Of a DNA stretch of 64,000 nucleotides, positions 1 through 8,115 are shown in pieces (the stretch's first letter is position 1; each line of letters opens with the position of its first letter). The translations under genes were made by a program, and so were the position numbers. The notes under the pieces are model-generated. The model worked only from the letters and a program-made list of their open reading frames with translations, was not told the DNA's origin and ran no database searches. The DNA comes from Halovenus amylolytica (GTDB lineage Archaea; Halobacteriota; Halobacteria; Halobacteriales; Haloarculaceae), in the NCBI GenBank assembly GCA_004015825.1, contig SAYS01000010.1:1-64000 (forward strand), given 5' to 3'.

Positions 1-221
1 GGGCAGACAATTCTGTTTGTCGCTGTCAGCTAGATCTTCTGTGGTGACGGCTCGCTTCCGGTGTAATATTCACTGGTGATTGGGGCGGGGTGTTCCCGGC
101 GGAACACCCCTTTCTACGGTGCCCTCATGCTCTAAGTCTTGCATGCCATCTTTGTCAATATTTAACACTATCTGCCCGTTGCTGAAGGAACAAACTCACG
201 AGTCGAGGCTCGAAACACCAG

Positions 222-912
222 TTAGAACGGTGCGTCGGGTGAATCTCCACCGGCCGAGCGTGCCTGCCGTCCCTCACCCATCGAGGCGACCGAGCCAGTC
301 TCCTGGTAGGCCGCTTCGAGTTCTGTGAGTTCCTCGTTGATCTCCTCGCTTCGCTGGTGCATCCCGTCGACACGGACGAGATCGTACTCGTGGCGCTCAT
401 CCAGTCCGTTCCAGGCGCGAAAGGAGCCTTTGGTGAGCGTATCACTCTGCGGGCAGAAGGCCCTCGTCGGTGTAAACTCCGCACGCAGGACGGATGCTCG
501 CTCTGCGTTTGCCGTCCCGTCTTCGACTGCGTACCGGAAGCCGGCCTCTGGGTGGCGCGTATCACGGTTCAGCTTCGCCAGGTTGTAGCCGAAGGTCATG
601 TCGTAGACACCACGCTCCTCGAACACCTCCCTGGTCGTCTGGTGGAAGTCGGGGTGGTCCGGGCCGGTGAGTACCGCGTGGCCGTCGAGAAACTGGCCGG
701 GCGTCGGATTGTTCCCGGGGACGAACTCGTCGGGGTCGTCGAAGAGGTCCCCACTGTCGTCCTCGTCACTGCCGTCTCGTGATCGAAGCCACGGGCGGAG
801 AGCACCTCGTACAGGGGATCTGGCTCGAACCGGTTTGTGGCCGAGTTCCCGAAAAAATAACTTCTGGCCTGAACTCGTGGCTTTCCGAGAATCTGTCTTT
901 CGACGTGAGCAC
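222..912 (-). pseudogene. Frameshifted conserved haloarchaeal protein, function unknown
   Basis: Three stretches in different reading frames together read like one acidic protein. The N-terminal part starts at a GTG at 912 (MLTSKDRFSES...PEVIFS), the frame changes at a six-T run near 857 and continues as GNSATNRFEPDPLYEVLSAR, then changes again near 790-770 and continues as LFDDPDEFVPGNNPTPGQF to the end at 222. A TATA-like box 27 bases before the GTG suits a leaderless start. The later part contains CPQSDTLTKGSFRAWNG, which looks conserved, but I cannot give the family a function. At least two frameshifts imply decay, or clustered sequencing errors. The neighbour is a broken DUF2249 gene, and DUF2249 proteins are often found near nitrogen-oxide respiration genes, so this may be the remnant of such a cluster (inference). 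Confidence 0.55.
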
Positions 913-933
913 GACCAGCAAGAACGCCCGACC

Positions 934-942
934 CCTTTTATA
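934..942 (-). promoter_or_regulatory. TATA-like box of the broken gene ending at 222
   Basis: On the minus strand this reads TATAAAAGG, centred about 27 bases before the GTG at 912, the usual haloarchaeal spacing for a leaderless transcript. The rest of the interval 943-1197 shows no convincing gene. Confidence 0.45.
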
Positions 943-1197
943 CTGATTCTTGCGAGTCTGTCCCGCCGGGTTCCGATAGAACCGGTCTATCAGGGCCGAA
1001 ACAGCCTCGTTTTCGCTGCCGTCCTGAAAATCACCGCACTACTCACTATCAGTCCCGCCCGATGTGATTTTCCAGCGCCTCGGGGGCTTTCTTGCTGTTC
1101 TGACCGCCCGTCACTGAACCATCGAAACACACTCCCAGACCCAATGACGGAGATGTTCGGCGATATGTTCCAGTAGCACAGACCCCGACTGTGTGGT

Positions 1198-1460
1198 ATG
1201 TCGGTAGATGCCCAACAGTTCATCGAGGAGATAGACGCACCGGTCGACGAACCGATCGAACAGCTCGATGTCAGGAATCTCGGCCCACCCAGGCCGCTAT
1301 CGGAGACACTCGAACGCCTCGCCGAGATGGACGAAGGTGTGCTCGTTCAGCTCAACGACCGCGCGTCACAGCATCTCTACCCGAACTGGACGACCACGGC
1401 TACAGCTACGAAACCCGGGAAACGGACGAGGCGACGATAACGCTGATCTGGGAGAACTAA
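1198..1460 (+). pseudogene. DUF2249 domain protein, single-base frameshift
   Basis: The reading frame from 1198 gives a typical DUF2249 N-terminus (LDVRNLGPPRPLSETLERL, then VLVQLNDRASQHLYP) and then runs into nonsense. The +1-shifted frame from about 1380 gives the matching C-terminus (ELDDHGYSYETRETDEATITLIWEN) and a stop at 1460. One missing A in the stretch CCGAACTGG, where the family would have Lys-Leu, explains the break. DUF2249 proteins are small, about 80-90 residues, and are common in haloarchaea, often near denitrification or blue-copper genes. Their biochemical role is not established. It follows another broken gene, so the region appears to be decaying, although a local sequencing error is possible. 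Confidence 0.75.
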
Positions 1461-1464
1461 CCGA

Positions 1465-2163
1465 CTACGTCGTTTTCTCGTTGGGGTCGTCACCGTTTTC
1501 GGGTGGATCGACACCCTCGACGGCCTCGACTACATCCGTCTCCTTTTCGGCGTTGACGTGCCAGCGGTCGACCTCCGACTCGTAGTCGGCGAGTTTGTTC
1601 GAGACCCGGATCTTCAGATCGTCGTCGTTGACGTTGACCTCGAAGACGTACTCGGGGCTGTCGCCCCGGCTGACGCGCTGGATGTTCGCACTGATGAGAT
1701 CGTTGTCGAAGTAGTAGGGCGACATCCGTGTCATCACGTTCCGGTAGACCGTATCTTCCACTTTCCGGACCGCCTTTCGGCCGGCGGAGTCGGCCGCGCG
1801 GGCGACGTAATCGATGCTCTCCCCCCACTTGTCGACAGCCTCGTTTGGCTCGTCGAGATTGTCGTAGGATTCCGCGAGTTTCTCACCCGCGGTCTGGAGA
1901 TCCTCGTCCGGATTTTTCCCTTCTTTTTCGCCTTTCCCTTTCTCGACGCTCGCCTGCTCTGCTGTCTTCTCGTTTACATCCTCGCCGAGACGTTCGTGTG
2001 ATTTCGGCCGCCACTCGTCGAACTCGGCAAGTGCGTCTTCGTCGAGTTCATTTTCCCCAGCCAGTTCCTCCAGTGCTCGCGTGATGCGCTCTCCGTGTTC
2101 GACCGTTTGGATCCACGTTCCACGGTGCTTGAACCCGGAGACGCTCTCTTCGATATCTTCCAT
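1465..2163 (-). CDS. DUF5828 family protein
   Basis: This is a 232-residue acidic soluble protein. The chosen start at 2163 gives MEDIEESVSGFKHRGTW, which matches how haloarchaeal DUF5828 proteins begin; a longer in-frame extension to 2403 would overlap the divergent SDR gene and looks non-coding. Recognisable stretches are GERITRALEEL, EWRPKSHERLGEDVNEKTAEQAS, a Lys/Glu-rich middle section (residues about 95-115), SAGRKAVRKVEDTVY and PYYFDNDLISANIQRV. The middle is probably a coiled or disordered linker. The function is unknown. It is convergent with the broken DUF2249 gene, with only 4 bases between stops. Confidence 0.85.
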   Translation of the reverse strand: MEDIEESVSGFKHRGTWIQTVEHGERITRALEELAGENELDEDALAEFDEWRPKSHERLGEDVNEKTAEQASVEKGKGEKEGKNPDEDLQTAGEKLAESYDNLDEPNEAVDKWGESIDYVARAADSAGRKAVRKVEDTVYRNVMTRMSPYYFDNDLISANIQRVSRGDSPEYVFEVNVNDDDLKIRVSNKLADYESEVDRWHVNAEKETDVVEAVEGVDPPENGDDPNEKTT

Positions 2164-2265
2164 AGATTTGGACGGTTCGGCTCTGGGCACTGGTATGAAA
2201 GCTTCGTAGATAAACTTTGTCGCCCGCCCGCCAAGAACTAAGACTGCGGTCGCCGACGTGGCTGT

Positions 2266-3063
2266 ATGCACGTGCTGCTCACTGGCGGCGCTGGCACGAT
2301 TGGCAGCCAGATCGCACGCCAGTTGGCCCCCGACCACGAGGTGACCGTGCTGGACCGCGATAGCGACGGACTCTCTGCTCTCCCGGCCGGTGTCGAGACT
2401 CACCAGATCGATCTCACCGACGAGCGGGCAGTCCGACAGCTCCTCGATGGTGTCGCGGTCGACGCACTCGTCTCCGCCGTCGGCTGGTACGAACTCGCTG
2501 CGATCGAGGACTGCCCGCCGGACTCACTGCGTGCACATCTGGAGGCGAATCTCCTCGCTGTCCATACCCCGATTCACGCGGTACTTCCGACGCTCCGGGA
2601 ACGACAGGGACGGGTCGTCGTGGTCGGTTCGATGGCCGGCAGCGTTCCACTCCCGTACCACGGCGCCTATAACACTGCGAAAGCAGGTCTCGCTGGCTAC
2701 CTCGACTCGTTGCGGCGGGAGGTCGATCCCTGTGGCGTCTCGGTCTCGCTGGTCGAACCGGGCCCGGTCCGGACTGGCTTCAACGAGCGCGCGGCCGCGG
2801 CACTCGAGCGAATCGACGACAGCGCGTACGCCGATCAGTACCGCGAGTTCGACTCCTACACACCGGAAGCGACAGACACCGAGGCCGTGGTCGACACAGT
2901 GCTCGACGCTCTCGATGCAGACAGTCCCCGAGCGCGGTACCGGGTCAGCGCTCGGGCGCGCTGGCTGCCCCGACTCGCGGCGGTGCTCCCGACCCCGATT
3001 TTCGACCGTCTGATCCGGTCCGGGCTGCCGGGTGGCCTCCTCCATCGCCTGATCGACCGGTGA
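2266..3063 (+). CDS. SDR family NAD(P)-dependent oxidoreductase
   Basis: This is a 265-residue classical short-chain dehydrogenase. The Rossmann glycine motif TGGAGTIG lies at residues 6-13, and the catalytic residues are Ser122 in GSMAGS and Tyr135/Lys139 in YNTAK. An Asp at position 30 after beta-2 (VTVLDRD) suggests a preference for NAD, or mixed use. The substrate is not deducible. The C-terminal region (residues 215-265), with several Arg and Pro-Leu segments, resembles SDRs that act on lipids or steroids, but this is weak evidence. The gene stands alone, divergent from DUF5828, with about 100 bases between the starts that must hold both promoters. Confidence 0.9.
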   Translation: MHVLLTGGAGTIGSQIARQLAPDHEVTVLDRDSDGLSALPAGVETHQIDLTDERAVRQLLDGVAVDALVSAVGWYELAAIEDCPPDSLRAHLEANLLAVHTPIHAVLPTLRERQGRVVVVGSMAGSVPLPYHGAYNTAKAGLAGYLDSLRREVDPCGVSVSLVEPGPVRTGFNERAAAALERIDDSAYADQYREFDSYTPEATDTEAVVDTVLDALDADSPRARYRVSARARWLPRLAAVLPTPIFDRLIRSGLPGGLLHRLIDR

Positions 3064-3156
3064 CGATTGCTCCGGATCAGACACAGTCCCGGGGGTGGCT
3101 TGCAGCCAGCCTCCCAGTTGCGTACATTTTTGGTCACCTCACGTGAACAATAGACT

Positions 3157-4134
3157 ATGACAGACCAGTGGGAGGTTCTCCTTCCGATACAGATCGATCC
3201 GTCCGGGCCCGAATCGATAGCTGATTTTGCACAGTGTACCAGCATGGGCGAGTACAGTAGTTACAGCGCGGCACTCGACGATATCGGGAGCTACGAGGCG
3301 GTTGTCGTCAGAACGGCCGAACTCGATGCAGCGCTGCTCGAACGCGCAGACCGACTCCAGGTAATCGCCAAACACGGGACTGGACTCGATAACGTCGATA
3401 TCGAGGCAGCATCCGCGCGGGATATCGTCGTCTGTAACACGCCCGGCGCAAACGCACAGTCGGTCGCAGAACACGCCATTGCACTCCTCTTCGGTGTACA
3501 CCGGAAACTCCACATGACGGACCGCCACGTCCGCGCCGGGAACTGGGAGCGGTCGACGCTGACGGGCCACGAGATCCAGGGCGATACCCTCGGACTGCTC
3601 GGCTTTGGCGATATCGCACAGATCGTCGCCTCCCTCGGTGACGGTATCGAGATGGATGTCCTCGCGTACGACCCCTTCCAGTCCGACGATGCCTTCCCGG
3701 ATTTCGTCGAGCCGATCGAGACTGTCCCGGAGCTGTTCGACCGGTCGGACGCCGTGAGTATCCACGTCCCGCTGAACGACGAGACGCGCCACATGGTTTC
3801 GACTGCTGAACTGGAGGCACTCGGCGAGGAGGGTGTCCTGATCAACACCTCGCGGGGTGCGATCGTCGAGGAGGCTGCACTCATCGAGACGCTCGAAGAA
3901 GACCAACTGGCCGGGGCAGGTCTCGATACCTTCGCGGAGGAGCCGCCGGGTGAGGATCACCCGCTGTACGCCCGTGACGAACTCCTCCTGTCGCCACACG
4001 TCGGCGGGACGACTGATCAGGCACTCGAACGGATGAGCCGGAACGCGGCCGACAACATCCGAACTGTCTACGAGGGCGGGATACCAGAATCGGCTGTCAA
4101 TGCCGACGATATCGAAAGGGGGCGGTCACGATGA
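3157..4134 (+). CDS. D-isomer-specific 2-hydroxyacid dehydrogenase (phosphoglycerate dehydrogenase-like)
   Basis: This 325-residue protein has the family order: split substrate domain, NAD-binding domain with GLLGFGDIAQ (residues 146-155), and the catalytic triad Arg233 (INTSRGAI), Glu262 (FAEEPP) and His281 (SPHVGGTT). GTGLDNVDIEAA at about residues 74-85 is the usual substrate-loop signature. It lacks the C-terminal ACT domain of the biosynthetic SerA, so a catabolic or general 2-hydroxyacid or glyoxylate-type role fits better than serine synthesis. Its last four bases overlap the start of the HpcH/HpaI aldolase gene (ATGA), so the two are translationally coupled and probably act in one pathway, for example on sugar-acid or hydroxy-acid intermediates (inference). 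Confidence 0.88.
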   Translation: MTDQWEVLLPIQIDPSGPESIADFAQCTSMGEYSSYSAALDDIGSYEAVVVRTAELDAALLERADRLQVIAKHGTGLDNVDIEAASARDIVVCNTPGANAQSVAEHAIALLFGVHRKLHMTDRHVRAGNWERSTLTGHEIQGDTLGLLGFGDIAQIVASLGDGIEMDVLAYDPFQSDDAFPDFVEPIETVPELFDRSDAVSIHVPLNDETRHMVSTAELEALGEEGVLINTSRGAIVEEAALIETLEEDQLAGAGLDTFAEEPPGEDHPLYARDELLLSPHVGGTTDQALERMSRNAADNIRTVYEGGIPESAVNADDIERGRSR

Positions 4135-4913
4135 GAACCGAGAACGGGCTCAAGCGCGCGATCGAAAACGGCGAGACTGTCTTCGGGGCGGCCGCGGCGA
4201 CGTTCTCGCCGACGGTCATCGAGACGCTCGGCTACCGGGGGTTCGATTACGTCTGGCTGGATTTCGAACACTCCGGACCGAGCCCGTACGATGCCACTGT
4301 GTTCGAGGAGCTGACACGCGCCGCCGAGGTCGCCGATATCGAACTGCTCGTCCGTCTCCCCAAACCGGAGCCACCACTCGTCCGGAAGGTCCTCGATGCA
4401 GGCGTCAGGACGATCCTGCTCCCCCGGATCGAGACCGCAGAGCAACTCCAGCAGGGGGTCGAAGCGGCCTACTTCGGCTACGACGGCGAGGTCGGCGACA
4501 GGGGGGTCGGCGTCGGCCGCGCCGGCGAGTGGGCCGGCTACGTCGACAGCTACGTGCAAAACGAAGACGACGAGATTCTCGTCGGGACGATGATCGAAAA
4601 CCAGCGGGCGGTCGAGAACCTCGACGAGATTCTGTCGGTCCCCAACCTCGGCTTCGCTTTCGTCGGCCCGGCCGACATGGAGATGTCGCTATCGGGCGGC
4701 GATCCGTCGAAAAAGAGTCCCGACGAACTCTCGGCTGCGATCGACAAAACGCTGCAGGCCTGTCTCGACGCCGATATGCCGATCGGTCGGATCCGAAACA
4801 GCGTTTCCGAGGCCCAGGACGCGATTGATTCGGGGTATCAGATCCTCCGGATCGGCGGGGATATCTCCGCGATGAAGGCGACGCTCGGGAGTCGACTCGA
4901 CGAACTTCGGTAG
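4131..4913 (+). CDS. HpcH/HpaI family aldolase/citrate lyase-like protein
   Basis: This is a 260-residue TIM-barrel class II aldolase of the HpcH/HpaI family, which cleaves 2-keto-4-hydroxy acids to pyruvate plus an aldehyde using a divalent metal. The markers are FDYVWLDFEHSGPSPYDA (residues about 37-54, including the conserved Asp-x-Glu-His), LLVRLPKPEP (catalytic Arg), the metal-binding Glu in VGTMIENQRAVENLDEI, and FVGPADMEMSLSGG near residues 180-193. It overlaps the hydroxyacid dehydrogenase by 4 bases. Dehydrogenase plus aldolase suggests interconversion of hydroxy and keto acids ending in C-C cleavage, but the substrate is not identifiable. Confidence 0.88.
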   Translation: MRTENGLKRAIENGETVFGAAAATFSPTVIETLGYRGFDYVWLDFEHSGPSPYDATVFEELTRAAEVADIELLVRLPKPEPPLVRKVLDAGVRTILLPRIETAEQLQQGVEAAYFGYDGEVGDRGVGVGRAGEWAGYVDSYVQNEDDEILVGTMIENQRAVENLDEILSVPNLGFAFVGPADMEMSLSGGDPSKKSPDELSAAIDKTLQACLDADMPIGRIRNSVSEAQDAIDSGYQILRIGGDISAMKATLGSRLDELR

Positions 4914-4917
4914 GCGC

Positions 4918-6240
4918 TCACGCCCGACTCCGGAGGAGAACCGCGACTGGGACGAGCAACAGCGCGCCGCCGACGAACGGCGACCAGTAGACGACGACGT
5001 AGGCGGCGGCACCGAGTGGCGGCCCGACGGTCCGTCCGAGACTGCCAGCCCCCTGTGTCACTCCAAACGCCGACCCCTGGCTCTGCTCGGAGGCCGACTC
5101 CGAGACGAGCGACGCGAGCCCGACAGAGAGTGAGCCGTTTCCGAACGAGGCCAGCGCACCGAATCCGAGGAGAACGAGAAAGCCGCCGCTGAACCAGGGC
5201 GGTGCACTCGCTGTCAGTGCGGTGGTTCCGGCCAGTGGCGCGATTGCGAGCATGAGTAGCGAACAAAACAGCGAGGCGACGCCTGCTCTGACGACAGATC
5301 GCACCCCGAACCGGCTCGAGAGTCGCCCGATCAAAAACCCCTGATTGAAGATTCCGAGTGTGCCGATGTATGCGAGAAAGAGGGCCGCCTCCGTCGCGTC
5401 GTACCCGAAGAAATCAGCGACGAAGGGGACGAACATCACCGTGACTGCCGAAAACGAGACGGAGGTCAGGAAGAATGCGACGACGAGCGGCCGGAGGTTC
5501 ACGTCAGCAAGTGCACTCTGGAACTGGTCGACGAATGTCGTCCGTCTCCCTTTGACCCGCTTTCGCTCCGGTTCTTCGAGTACGACCGCCGCCCCAGCAA
5601 GTGCGAGAAACGAGAGCGTCGCGGCCCCGAAACTCGGCAGTGAGAACGGAGTGATGGGGACGAAGTCGGGAAAGAGGCTGCTCGCTGTCGAGACAACAGT
5701 CTCGCTCGCCAGCAATCCACCGACTGCGGGACCGAAGACGAACCCCAGCCCGAAGGCAGCGCCGATCAGCCCCAGCGCACCGACACGGCGCTCAGGTGGC
5801 GTCACGTCGGCGATGTAGGCCTGTGCCGCGGCGATGTTTCCGCCGGCTGCACCCGCGATCAATCTGGCTCCGAAGAGGACGACGAGACCGACTGTCGTGC
5901 CGGCGACTGTGGCGATCTCTGCGGCGATGCCGAAGACGATCCAGGCGACCCCAGAGACGCCGACGGAGAGCATGATTATCGGGCGGCGACCGCGCTGGTC
6001 GGAGATCCGGCCGAGGACAGGTGCGGCGGTAAACTGGGCCAGCGAGTACGAGGCGGCCAGCAGCCCGATGAAGATGTCGCTGACACCGAAGGAACGAACG
6101 TAGAAGGGCAAAATTGGGATGATAATTCCGAAGCCGAGGAGGTCGATGAAGACCACCGCGACGACGACCGCCACCCGCCGGCGAGCACCAGTCGGGGGTG
6201 TTGTTGCCTCGTCGCTCGGTGCGGCCTGACCCGTTGTCAC
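4918..6240 (-). CDS. MFS transporter, TetA/DHA1-like
   Basis: This is a 440-residue protein with about 12 predicted membrane helices. The signature between helices 2 and 3 is GRISDQRGRRPIIMLS (around residues 75-90), and the central loop at residues about 225-240 is rich in Glu/Arg/Lys. FIDLLGFGIIIPILPFYVRSFG near the N-terminus is typical of the TetA/DHA1 drug-proton antiporter branch. It probably exports a small hydrophobic or amphiphilic compound. It is convergent with the aldolase gene, with 4 bases between stops. The region upstream of the start (6241-6324) is short and AT-rich and likely holds its promoter. Confidence 0.9.
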   Translation of the reverse strand: MTTGQAAPSDEATTPPTGARRRVAVVVAVVFIDLLGFGIIIPILPFYVRSFGVSDIFIGLLAASYSLAQFTAAPVLGRISDQRGRRPIIMLSVGVSGVAWIVFGIAAEIATVAGTTVGLVVLFGARLIAGAAGGNIAAAQAYIADVTPPERRVGALGLIGAAFGLGFVFGPAVGGLLASETVVSTASSLFPDFVPITPFSLPSFGAATLSFLALAGAAVVLEEPERKRVKGRRTTFVDQFQSALADVNLRPLVVAFFLTSVSFSAVTVMFVPFVADFFGYDATEAALFLAYIGTLGIFNQGFLIGRLSSRFGVRSVVRAGVASLFCSLLMLAIAPLAGTTALTASAPPWFSGGFLVLLGFGALASFGNGSLSVGLASLVSESASEQSQGSAFGVTQGAGSLGRTVGPPLGAAAYVVVYWSPFVGGALLLVPVAVLLRSRA

Positions 6241-6324
6241 AGCATCATGTATTTGATCTATGTATATACTCCTGCCGTGATAGATCCCGGAATCTGGTAT
6301 CGTGATCGCTGGTATCGAGACAGA

Positions 6325-6540
6325 TCATGACTTGGTTCGGTCGTTCCAGTCGTTCCGGGAGTTCTCGCGAGTGATAGCCATCTCCCCTACGATAGTATCC
6401 TCAGCGAATCCTCCGAGTTCGTCGACGTCACGTTCCTGCCGTGCGAGACGGTTCAGAAAGTCGTCCCAGCTCTCCCCGTCCTGTTTACGGACACGCAACC
6501 TAGATTTTGTTTCGTCGGAGACGCGAATTGTGGTGCTCAT
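6325..6540 (-). CDS. VapB-type antitoxin-like protein, no partner toxin beside it
   Basis: This is a 71-residue protein beginning MSTTIRVSDETKSRLRVRK, a short ribbon-helix-helix type N-terminus, followed by GESWDDFLNRLAR. That arrangement is typical of small haloarchaeal VapB-like antitoxins. Such proteins are usually followed directly by a PIN-domain ribonuclease, but here the next gene downstream is the MFS carrier in the same direction, 85 bases away, with no toxin between. It may be an orphan or may have been adopted as a DNA-binding regulator. An AT-rich stretch just upstream (6541-6560) could be its promoter. Confidence 0.7.
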   Translation of the reverse strand: MSTTIRVSDETKSRLRVRKQDGESWDDFLNRLARQERDVDELGGFAEDTIVGEMAITRENSRNDWNDRTKS

Positions 6541-6660
6541 ACGTTGTATATGATGCTGTGTAACCGTTTCGTCCGGTGTGGATTCTGTAGTTCGTGTCTC
6601 CAGTGGATGCTCTCCCCCAATCTGCTCGTACCTACTCGTGTAACTCTTGACCGTCAGGCG

Positions 6661-6670
6661 TATATTTCAA
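6661..6670 (+). promoter_or_regulatory. TATA-like box for the rhodanese gene
   Basis: TATATTTCAA lies about 26 bases before the ATG at 6690, consistent with a leaderless transcript. Confidence 0.45.
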
Positions 6671-6689
6671 AAGACCGCATAGAACACTA

Positions 6690-7061
6690 ATGGACGGCGA
6701 AATCTCCGGCCCGGACCTCGAAGACGAACTCGAAGACGAAGACGAGCCGTTGATCGTGGATATCCGGAACCCACAGCAGTTCGAGCGCGAACGGATCGAA
6801 GGCAGCATCAACATCCCACTCGGTCAGCTTCCCCAGCAGGTTGACCGCGTCAGCGACGCCGACCACGTCGTCACGGTCTGTCCACACGGCCAGGCGAGCG
6901 TACGTGCTGCACGCCTGATCACCTCCTTCGAAGGATTCGACGGCACGGTCGAGAGCCTCGAATGTGGCCTCACGGGCTGGGAGGGGCCGACAGAAACTGC
7001 TGATAGGCGGCAAACAACGGAGAGTACAGACGAGACACAGTCTCCTGACGCGCCGTTTTAG
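6690..7061 (+). CDS. Rhodanese-like domain protein
   Basis: This is a 123-residue single-domain rhodanese. It starts with an acidic run, then LIVDIRNPQQFERERIEGSI (CH2A-type motif), then INIPLGQLP, and the active-site loop VCPHGQASVRAARLI with its Cys near residue 70. The five- to six-residue loop after the Cys fits a sulfurtransferase. The last 25 residues (ADRRQTTESTDETQSPDAPF) are a polar tail. It probably carries sulfane sulfur in the cytoplasm. The gene stands alone, and the small transposon-like unit begins 165 bases downstream. Confidence 0.9.
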   Translation: MDGEISGPDLEDELEDEDEPLIVDIRNPQQFERERIEGSINIPLGQLPQQVDRVSDADHVVTVCPHGQASVRAARLITSFEGFDGTVESLECGLTGWEGPTETADRRQTTESTDETQSPDAPF

Positions 7062-7216
7062 AATGGTGGCTCGGTAAAATAGCTCTCATCACAAGGGGCT
7101 GAGCGGGGGTAACGCCTCGTCATCGCCACCATCTGTCTCTCGATACCCGACGGACAAAAGTCTCTCGTCCGTCGGATTCGTTCCCAGTGCACGCAACGGG
7201 AGCCGAGATCATAGCT

Positions 7217-7226
7217 ACCACCTGAA
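7217..7226 (+). repeat. Left copy of a 10-bp target duplication (ACCACCTGAA)
   Basis: ACCACCTGAA immediately precedes the left inverted repeat at 7227. The same ten bases immediately follow the right inverted repeat at 8138-8147. Exact direct repeats directly outside inverted repeats are what transposition leaves. Confidence 0.7.
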
Positions 7227-7311
7227 CAAGGTGTCATAGAATAGTTCAGACACCCACTTTTTGGCCTCCTGAATCGCTCAGTACAGGAGGGGTAGTGATC
7301 GGAATTGTTCG

Positions 7312-7652
7312 TCAATCAAGTGCCCCGATGTAGTCGGCTGCCTCCTCCGCAATTGTGTCAACAGTATCTTCCAGTAGTTGTCCTTCTATTCCATCGATAT
7401 CGGCGTGTTTGATCGTGACGAGAATCCACGGGTTGACGTAACTTTTTTTCGGAGTGATCTGCTTACGAAATCGGTGTCAGTGAGTGGTACTGCGACCGAG
7501 CGCCGGGTCGTCGTCACTGCCGTGTAGACTGCTTCCTCATCACGGAATGGCGGCGAGTCTGTGCTCAGGCAAACGTATGGTCTGTGTTCGTGAGGGCCAA
7601 GGAGATCTGGTCCCTTCACAACGGCTCCACGGGAGTAATGCCGTTCCGTCAT
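7312..7652 (-). pseudogene. MazF/PemK-like toxin interrupted by a frame change at a seven-A run
   Basis: From ATG 7652 the protein reads VVKGPDLLGPHEHRPYVCLS, then EEAVYTAVTTTRRSVAVPLTDTDFV, a pattern I associate with haloarchaeal MazF/PemK-type growth inhibitors (an RNA endoribonuclease fold). After SRSLRKK the original frame becomes nonsense. The -1 frame continues convincingly as SYVNPWILVTIKHADIDGIEGQ and ends with a stop at 7312. The switch lies in seven consecutive As (minus strand, plus positions 7443-7449). The sequence A AAA AAA G has the form of a -1 slippery heptamer, so this is either a broken toxin, a sequencing error in a homopolymer, or a product made by slippage. The start overlaps the upstream HTH gene by 4 bases. 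Confidence 0.65.
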
Positions 7653-7972
7653 TCGTCGTCGTGACCGTAATAGTCGTCAGTTGTCGACGCTGAACTCGCG
7701 CCCTGTTGGGCAGCATACGAGGCGAGGCGATCATCTTCGGCAATCGCCCAGTACCGACCTCGATGGCGGACAAGGCCCCGCTGTTCTAACCGTGACAAAA
7801 CGACTCCAACGCTTCCCCGAGGGATCTCTGTCTCCTCGTGAATCTCGGTTTGTGTGAATGCTTGGTCATCATGGTCTGCGAGAAACACGAGGACAACGTG
7901 AGGTTGTGATCCCGCCTCGATATCGAGAGCGTCATCCGGTTGGTCGTCGAATTGATCGATGTTAATCGGCAT
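7649..7972 (-). CDS. MarR-like winged-helix protein, probable antitoxin or regulator of the toxin gene
   Basis: This is a 107-residue protein. The start at 7972 (MPINIDQFDDQPDDALDIE) was chosen because a TATA-like box lies 28 bases upstream; an ORF extension to 8014 would run across that box. The body is a winged helix: VVLVFLADHDDQAFTQTEIHEETEIPRGSVGVVLSRLEQRGLVRHRGRYWAI, followed by a charged, disordered tail rich in Asp, Ser and Thr. It precedes the MazF-like gene with overlapping stop and start codons, the normal antitoxin-first order, and DNA binding by the antitoxin usually autoregulates the operon. Both genes sit inside the 7227-8137 unit. Confidence 0.75.
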   Translation of the reverse strand: MPINIDQFDDQPDDALDIEAGSQPHVVLVFLADHDDQAFTQTEIHEETEIPRGSVGVVLSRLEQRGLVRHRGRYWAIAEDDRLASYAAQQGASSASTTDDYYGHDDE

Positions 7973-7985
7973 GAGTAATAGAACG

Positions 7986-8003
7986 TTATATCCAGTTATA
8001 AAT
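7986..8003 (-). promoter_or_regulatory. TATA box and possible operator of the toxin-antitoxin operon
   Basis: On the minus strand the stretch reads TTTATAACTGGATATAA. The TATA-like part lies about 28 bases before the ATG at 7972, and the flanking TTATA/TATAA arms form a small inverted repeat that the HTH product could bind. The interval 8138-8277 outside the element holds the promoter of the next gene and nothing else obvious. Confidence 0.45.
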
Positions 8004-8115
8004 TGTAGGGTCACGTTTGACGGTCGATAGATCCAAACGATGGTTCCAAGCGATCAGTTCGTCCGTCAACGTACCAGCGCATTCAGCCAGTTCTCCGATG
8101 AAAACAACCACCTTG

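Noticed and set aside
7058..7315. 85-codon minus-strand ORF between the rhodanese and the toxin
   Set aside because: It overlaps the transposon left end, has no conserved pattern, and is rich in rare residues for this genome (Cys, Arg, Ser).
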